From JAWHQP01 sp032586195 (GTDB lineage Bacteria > Pseudomonadota > Gammaproteobacteria > Enterobacterales > Pasteurellaceae), in assembly GCA_032586195.1 (NCBI GenBank), contig JAWHQP010000004.1:1-64000 (forward strand): a stretch of 64,000 nt of DNA, read 5' to 3'. The notes under the pieces were generated by a model. It was not told the DNA's origin. It searched no databases and worked only from the letters and a program-made list of their open reading frames with translations. The position numbers and the translations under genes are program-made. Within the stretch, counting starts at the first letter, position 1, and every line of letters begins with the position of its first letter. Shown piece after piece: positions 61,379 through 64,000 of this stretch.

Positions 61379-61842
61379 AATTTGACTGCATTCGTTTCTC
61401 GGTATTGCACGCAATATTCCCGTTGCCAAAATGGTGTGGTGAGATGAAATTCGCTGCGGTTGATGTGATTTTTCTGGAGTAAGGTACGGATGATTTGTTC
61501 AGTGTTTTGCTGTTGGAAGATTTTATTATCGGATTGATAGCTGGCTCTTATCAGCTCCGGCTCTATCACCATGCCGTAACGGGTGCGTTCAAATCTGGTT
61601 TCACCTTGTTTCAGTTGGGTCACAATGCCATTAACATACCAAATGGGAATATCGTTTTGCCAGAAGGTCAGTGTTGTGCCATGGTCTAATATCTCTGAAG
61701 AAGCTGGTTCGGCATCAGAACTTGCCAGTTCCAACTATAAACGGAAAGGATAAGATAACCCTTCTTTTAATACAAAACTGACTACATCAAATTCGGTAGA
61801 GCTATTGACGGTTAGGTTGTAGCGGTAATTAAAGTTTGGCAT
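61372..61842 (-). pseudogene. VgrG (T6SS spike) N-terminal remnant with amber stop
   Basis: On the minus strand from the ATG complement at 61840-61842: MPNFNYRYNLTVNSS, FVLKEGLSYPFRL, then TAG (61735-61737), then LELASSDAEPASSEILDHG ... YCVQYRET, the VgrG N-terminal base domain. Only about 155 of the 600 or more codons of a normal vgrG remain, and the 3' end breaks at NAVKFM. CAG to TAG would explain the stop. It is a dead fragment of type VI secretion cargo. Confidence 0.8.
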
Positions 61843-62280
61843 TGTGTTTACCTATATTGGGATTAAGATACTTTATTTATATGATACAAAAAACCTAAAA
61901 CAAGGTAAACAATAACATTGATATAACATTAAGCAGATCTTCTTCCGTAGTCTATATATTATTTATGAAGTGATTACTTTACAAAAATCGGAACTTAATG
62001 ATAGTCATTTTATGAAGCAAATTAGTTACATACTATTCTTTATTTATCATCAAGTTGTAATGGCTAACTGAGTCAGATTATGGTGATTACACTGAAGAGA
62101 CTGACTCTGCACCAACTATGGACAATATTGAAGGTGAAGCAATATGCCCATGCATCAACATAACAAATGAGTGATGAAGAAATTGGCATAAATAGTTAAG
62201 TATGAAAAACAACTTGCTTGACTCTTAAGAAAGTCTTTGATAGAATCAGAAAGAATCAATTTGATGTCACTAGGTTAAAT
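61843..62280. other. Intergenic stretch with degraded coding sequence
   Basis: About 440 bases, AT-rich, no intact gene. A 35-codon open stretch ending about 62170 (DYGDYTEETDSAPTMDNIEG) reads like the C-terminus of a lost protein. No clear promoter boxes or strong hairpins were seen. Confidence 0.45.
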
Positions 62281-63228
62281 ATGTTTAAAAAGTCGTTGAA
62301 TGTCAGAAATATAACAGAAGCACTGTATTTTGAGTTAGTAGAATCAGCTAAGAAGAATGGACGCTCTTTAGAAGGTGAAGTTCGTTTTATACTTCAGGAA
62401 TGGAGTAAAGCACAAACAGATAAAGGACTCCACAAAGCTTTCAATCTAAATATCACAGAAAGAATGCAAGAATTATTGCCACGATTAGATTTAGCTTTTT
62501 CTAATTTTAATCAAATTGAACCAATACCATACTCAATTCTTGCCGAAAGTCTAGATTTGGAATATATAGACCCTGTCTATCATTGGTTTAACGGAACTCA
62601 AGAACCATCACGAAGTAATATAAGAAACATGGCCCATTTATTAGGTTGTCAGTATGAGTGGTTAATGCATGGATTAGGAGAATGTTACAAATTTTATGCG
62701 TTTACTATGCATGATTCGCCTATTGATTTTGCAAAAAAATTACTCAAACCAAACTTGCTTAAAAATAGTAGTCAGGTTCTTTATGATCAGGTTCTTTATA
62801 TACATTTCATCAGAAGTGAAAGTAATGGTTTCGTGTACATTATTAAAGAATCTGAAAAGTATCTTTGTAAAGTTTATTTTACCTCAAATTTATCATTGAG
62901 TTCCGAAACACTTAGCGATGATGAAGGTGCTTATAATCTGGCTAAATTTACATTAGTACTAGAAGCATTACATAAAATAAGAAAGAACGTTATTATAAAA
63001 AGTTATACAATATCAGATCCACATTATTCAGATATATTTGTCAAGAAACAAAAACATCCGCTTCTATTTAAACAATTTGCTACGGAACTTGTATGGCATG
63101 AGGATCTTTTCACTGATATATCAATTGAACCTTGGAAAGGGTTTAAAACACTACGTCAACGGATAAATACTATGATTAACGATTTGGATGAATTGAGAGA
63201 TTATAGAAAACAAATAGAAGAAGTTTAA
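62281..63228 (+). CDS. Putative regulator: ribbon-helix-helix plus HTH-like domains
   Basis: The 315-residue product (ATG at 62281; AGG 5 bases upstream) starts with an Arc/FitA-type ribbon-helix-helix (VRNITEALYFELVESAKKNG, then RSLEGEVRFILQEW). Residues about 85-135 look like a lambda-repressor-type HTH (YSILAESLDLEYIDPVYHWF, then SNIRNMAHLLGCQYEWLMHG). The rest (about 150-315) is unknown. Two different DNA-binding modules in one chain are unusual. It may control nearby ICE genes. A longer frame could begin at 62218 with TTG. Confidence 0.6.
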   Translation: MFKKSLNVRNITEALYFELVESAKKNGRSLEGEVRFILQEWSKAQTDKGLHKAFNLNITERMQELLPRLDLAFSNFNQIEPIPYSILAESLDLEYIDPVYHWFNGTQEPSRSNIRNMAHLLGCQYEWLMHGLGECYKFYAFTMHDSPIDFAKKLLKPNLLKNSSQVLYDQVLYIHFIRSESNGFVYIIKESEKYLCKVYFTSNLSLSSETLSDDEGAYNLAKFTLVLEALHKIRKNVIIKSYTISDPHYSDIFVKKQKHPLLFKQFATELVWHEDLFTDISIEPWKGFKTLRQRINTMINDLDELRDYRKQIEEV

Positions 63229-63270
63229 TTTTGTTTCATAAAATTAATTAGAATTAACAAGGAGATTAAC

Positions 63271-63648
63271 ATGTTCCCTATTCATATCTTACTTCTTTTA
63301 TTTAACCAGAAGATTGATGAACTACCATCTAAAGCAGAAGAAAGAGTACAAAAAGTAATCGTTTACATACTCTGTGTTTTCTTATTGATCGTTGCTGCAT
63401 ATTTTGCAACTCGGAGGTCCAACGACGGGACTAACTATATTATAATAGGTTGGATCTATTGGACTACTATGATACCTATCATTATTTCCATTGGATTTGC
63501 AATACGGGCAATATCTCAATCTCAAAGCAATGTACATCTAGCTGGAACTATTATGATTCGAGGTTTAATTCTATCTGTATTAATGCTTTCAGCATTCTTT
63601 TTAATTGATTCTCTTTATATTATTATATTTAAGAGTAGTTCTAACTAA
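63271..63648 (+). CDS. Hypothetical membrane protein, 125 aa
   Basis: Three membrane segments (VIVYILCVFLLIVAAYFA; IIIGWIYWTTMIPIIISIGFAI; GLILSVLMLSAFFLIDSLYIIIF). RBS AAGGAG is 8 bases before the ATG. Not recognised; it follows the putative regulator by 42 bases and may be in its operon. Confidence 0.6.
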   Translation: MFPIHILLLLFNQKIDELPSKAEERVQKVIVYILCVFLLIVAAYFATRRSNDGTNYIIIGWIYWTTMIPIIISIGFAIRAISQSQSNVHLAGTIMIRGLILSVLMLSAFFLIDSLYIIIFKSSSN

Positions 63649-63666
63649 TTATGGAGAGAACAAAAA

Positions 63667-63777
63667 ATGGAGAAAATAAAAGGTTTTATAATGATAAAAG
63701 AGGAAAAAATAGTGCTACAAGAAAGTGATTTGAAGCAAAGGCGTAGTTATTCGTATTCGGCTAAAATTTATGGATAG
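63667..63777 (+). CDS. Possible small protein, 36 aa
   Basis: ATG at 63667 gives MEKIKGFIMIKEEKIVLQES and 16 more residues, ending in TAG. The RBS is weak (AGAGAAC). No family; it may be chance or a decayed gene. Confidence 0.3.
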   Translation: MEKIKGFIMIKEEKIVLQESDLKQRRSYSYSAKIYG

Positions 63778-63889
63778 GTGATTCGTGATTCATCAACAAA
63801 AATAGAATGTGCAGCATAACAACCCGACATGGACTAAAGGGTAATTGGCAAGTTCTAAGTATAATAATGTAAAATATAGGATAACAGTG

Positions 63890-64000
63890 ATGATTGATGT
63901 TAATTTAATTTTAAATATTGTTGGTAAAGAGGAAGCTATAGATGCATTCATTCATAGTATGCCTATATGGTCTATCTTTTCAGTGATAGCAATTATATGT
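63890..64000 (+). CDS. Start of a gene cut by the window end, N-terminal membrane protein
   Basis: An open frame of 37 codons begins at the ATG 63890 (MIDVNLILNIVGKEEAIDAF) and reaches the end with a hydrophobic run (SIFSVIAIIC). The RBS is weak (AGGATAAC). It probably continues beyond the window. Confidence 0.5.
   Translation, partial: MIDVNLILNIVGKEEAIDAFIHSMPIWSIFSVIAIIC

Larger units (their letters stand above)
16615..64000 (+). mobile_element. ICEHin1056/PFGI-1-type integrative and conjugative element (left part)
   Basis: From the tRNA-Leu junction to the window end the genes follow the order known for SPI-7, PFGI-1 and ICEHin1056 elements: parA, dnaB, parB, DUF2857, PFL_4669 and DUF3158 families, topB, then pilL through the TraD/TraC/TraG-like transfer genes. 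Relaxase and integrase are not seen, so the right end lies beyond 64000. Uptake signals are sparse here (five exact copies in 47 kb, against eight in 16.6 kb of host). No antibiotic-resistance gene is visible in this part. Confidence 0.9.

Noticed and set aside
1..64000. CRISPR array, insertion sequence or prophage
   Set aside because: No regularly spaced repeats, no transposase and no phage structural genes were seen. The 40-bp tandem repeat has no spacers.

Overview
The window looks like a chromosome of the family Pasteurellaceae carrying most of a large integrative and conjugative element (ICE). The host assignment rests on the Haemophilus-type DNA uptake signal (AAGTGCGGT or its complement), which I count by eye eight times in the first 16.6 kb and often in inverted pairs that form terminators, and on the gene content and order (znuCB divergent from mepM, pepA divergent from lptFG). 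Genus cannot be fixed from the sequence; Haemophilus, Pasteurella, Aggregatibacter and Basfia-like bacteria all fit.

Core chromosome (1-16.6 kb). The 3' end of a 5S rRNA is followed by apbC(-), metG(+), the tRNA-hydroxylation gene trhP(-), the zinc importer genes znuBC(-), the murein endopeptidase mepM(+), a four-gene catecholate-type iron-siderophore ABC importer preceded by two Fur-box-like sites, pepA(-), and the LPS export permease genes lptF and lptG(+). lptG carries a one-base frameshift.

Junction (16.5-16.8 kb). A tRNA-Leu(CAA) gene is cut at its anticodon loop, at GATTCAAAATC. The sequence then becomes foreign, and 55 bp later there is a second, complete tRNA-Leu(CAA) with a different but base-paired D-arm. 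I read this as attL of an ICEHin1056/ICEPmu1-type element that carries its own replacement tRNA, expressed from the stranded host tRNA promoter.

ICE (16.6 kb to the window end; right end, relaxase and integrase not seen). (1) Maintenance and replication module: parA, dnaB-like helicase, parB, DUF2857, a STY4528-like gene with palindrome clusters, PFL_4669 and DUF3158 family genes, topB. (2) Accessory genes: lipoprotein, DUF551 protein, solitary cytosine-C5 methyltransferase, truncated methyltransferase, DUF3577 protein, radC, beta-helical protein, frameshifted pcfJ-like gene. (3) The PFGI-1/SPI-7/ICEHin1056-type type IV secretion system (36.8-53.3 kb, +), from pilL through traD, VirB10-, VirB4- and TraG-like genes. 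(4) Convergent minus-strand genes: a small membrane protein, a dinJ-yafQ toxin-antitoxin pair, a periplasmic protein, and the TraH/TraU/TraW-like block, in which the TraH-like protein is fused to a phage-type GH24 lysozyme. (5) A second accessory cluster ending in ardC (58.5-61.2 kb), a vgrG remnant, a fused ribbon-helix-helix/HTH-like regulator and small membrane genes.

The most interesting feature is a family of at least nine structured 5' leaders placed before accessory genes in two separate clusters (31.4-34.0 kb and 58.5-60.2 kb). Each has a hairpin, a loop segment complementary to a downstream strand (often followed by a T-run, like a terminator), and a ribosome binding site that mimics the loop segment and can pair with the same strand. 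The pairings covary between copies. They may belong or be related to the Rfam radC motif, which must be checked. Two further covarying pseudoknot leaders and a repeated structured RNA of about 150 nt lie in the same element.
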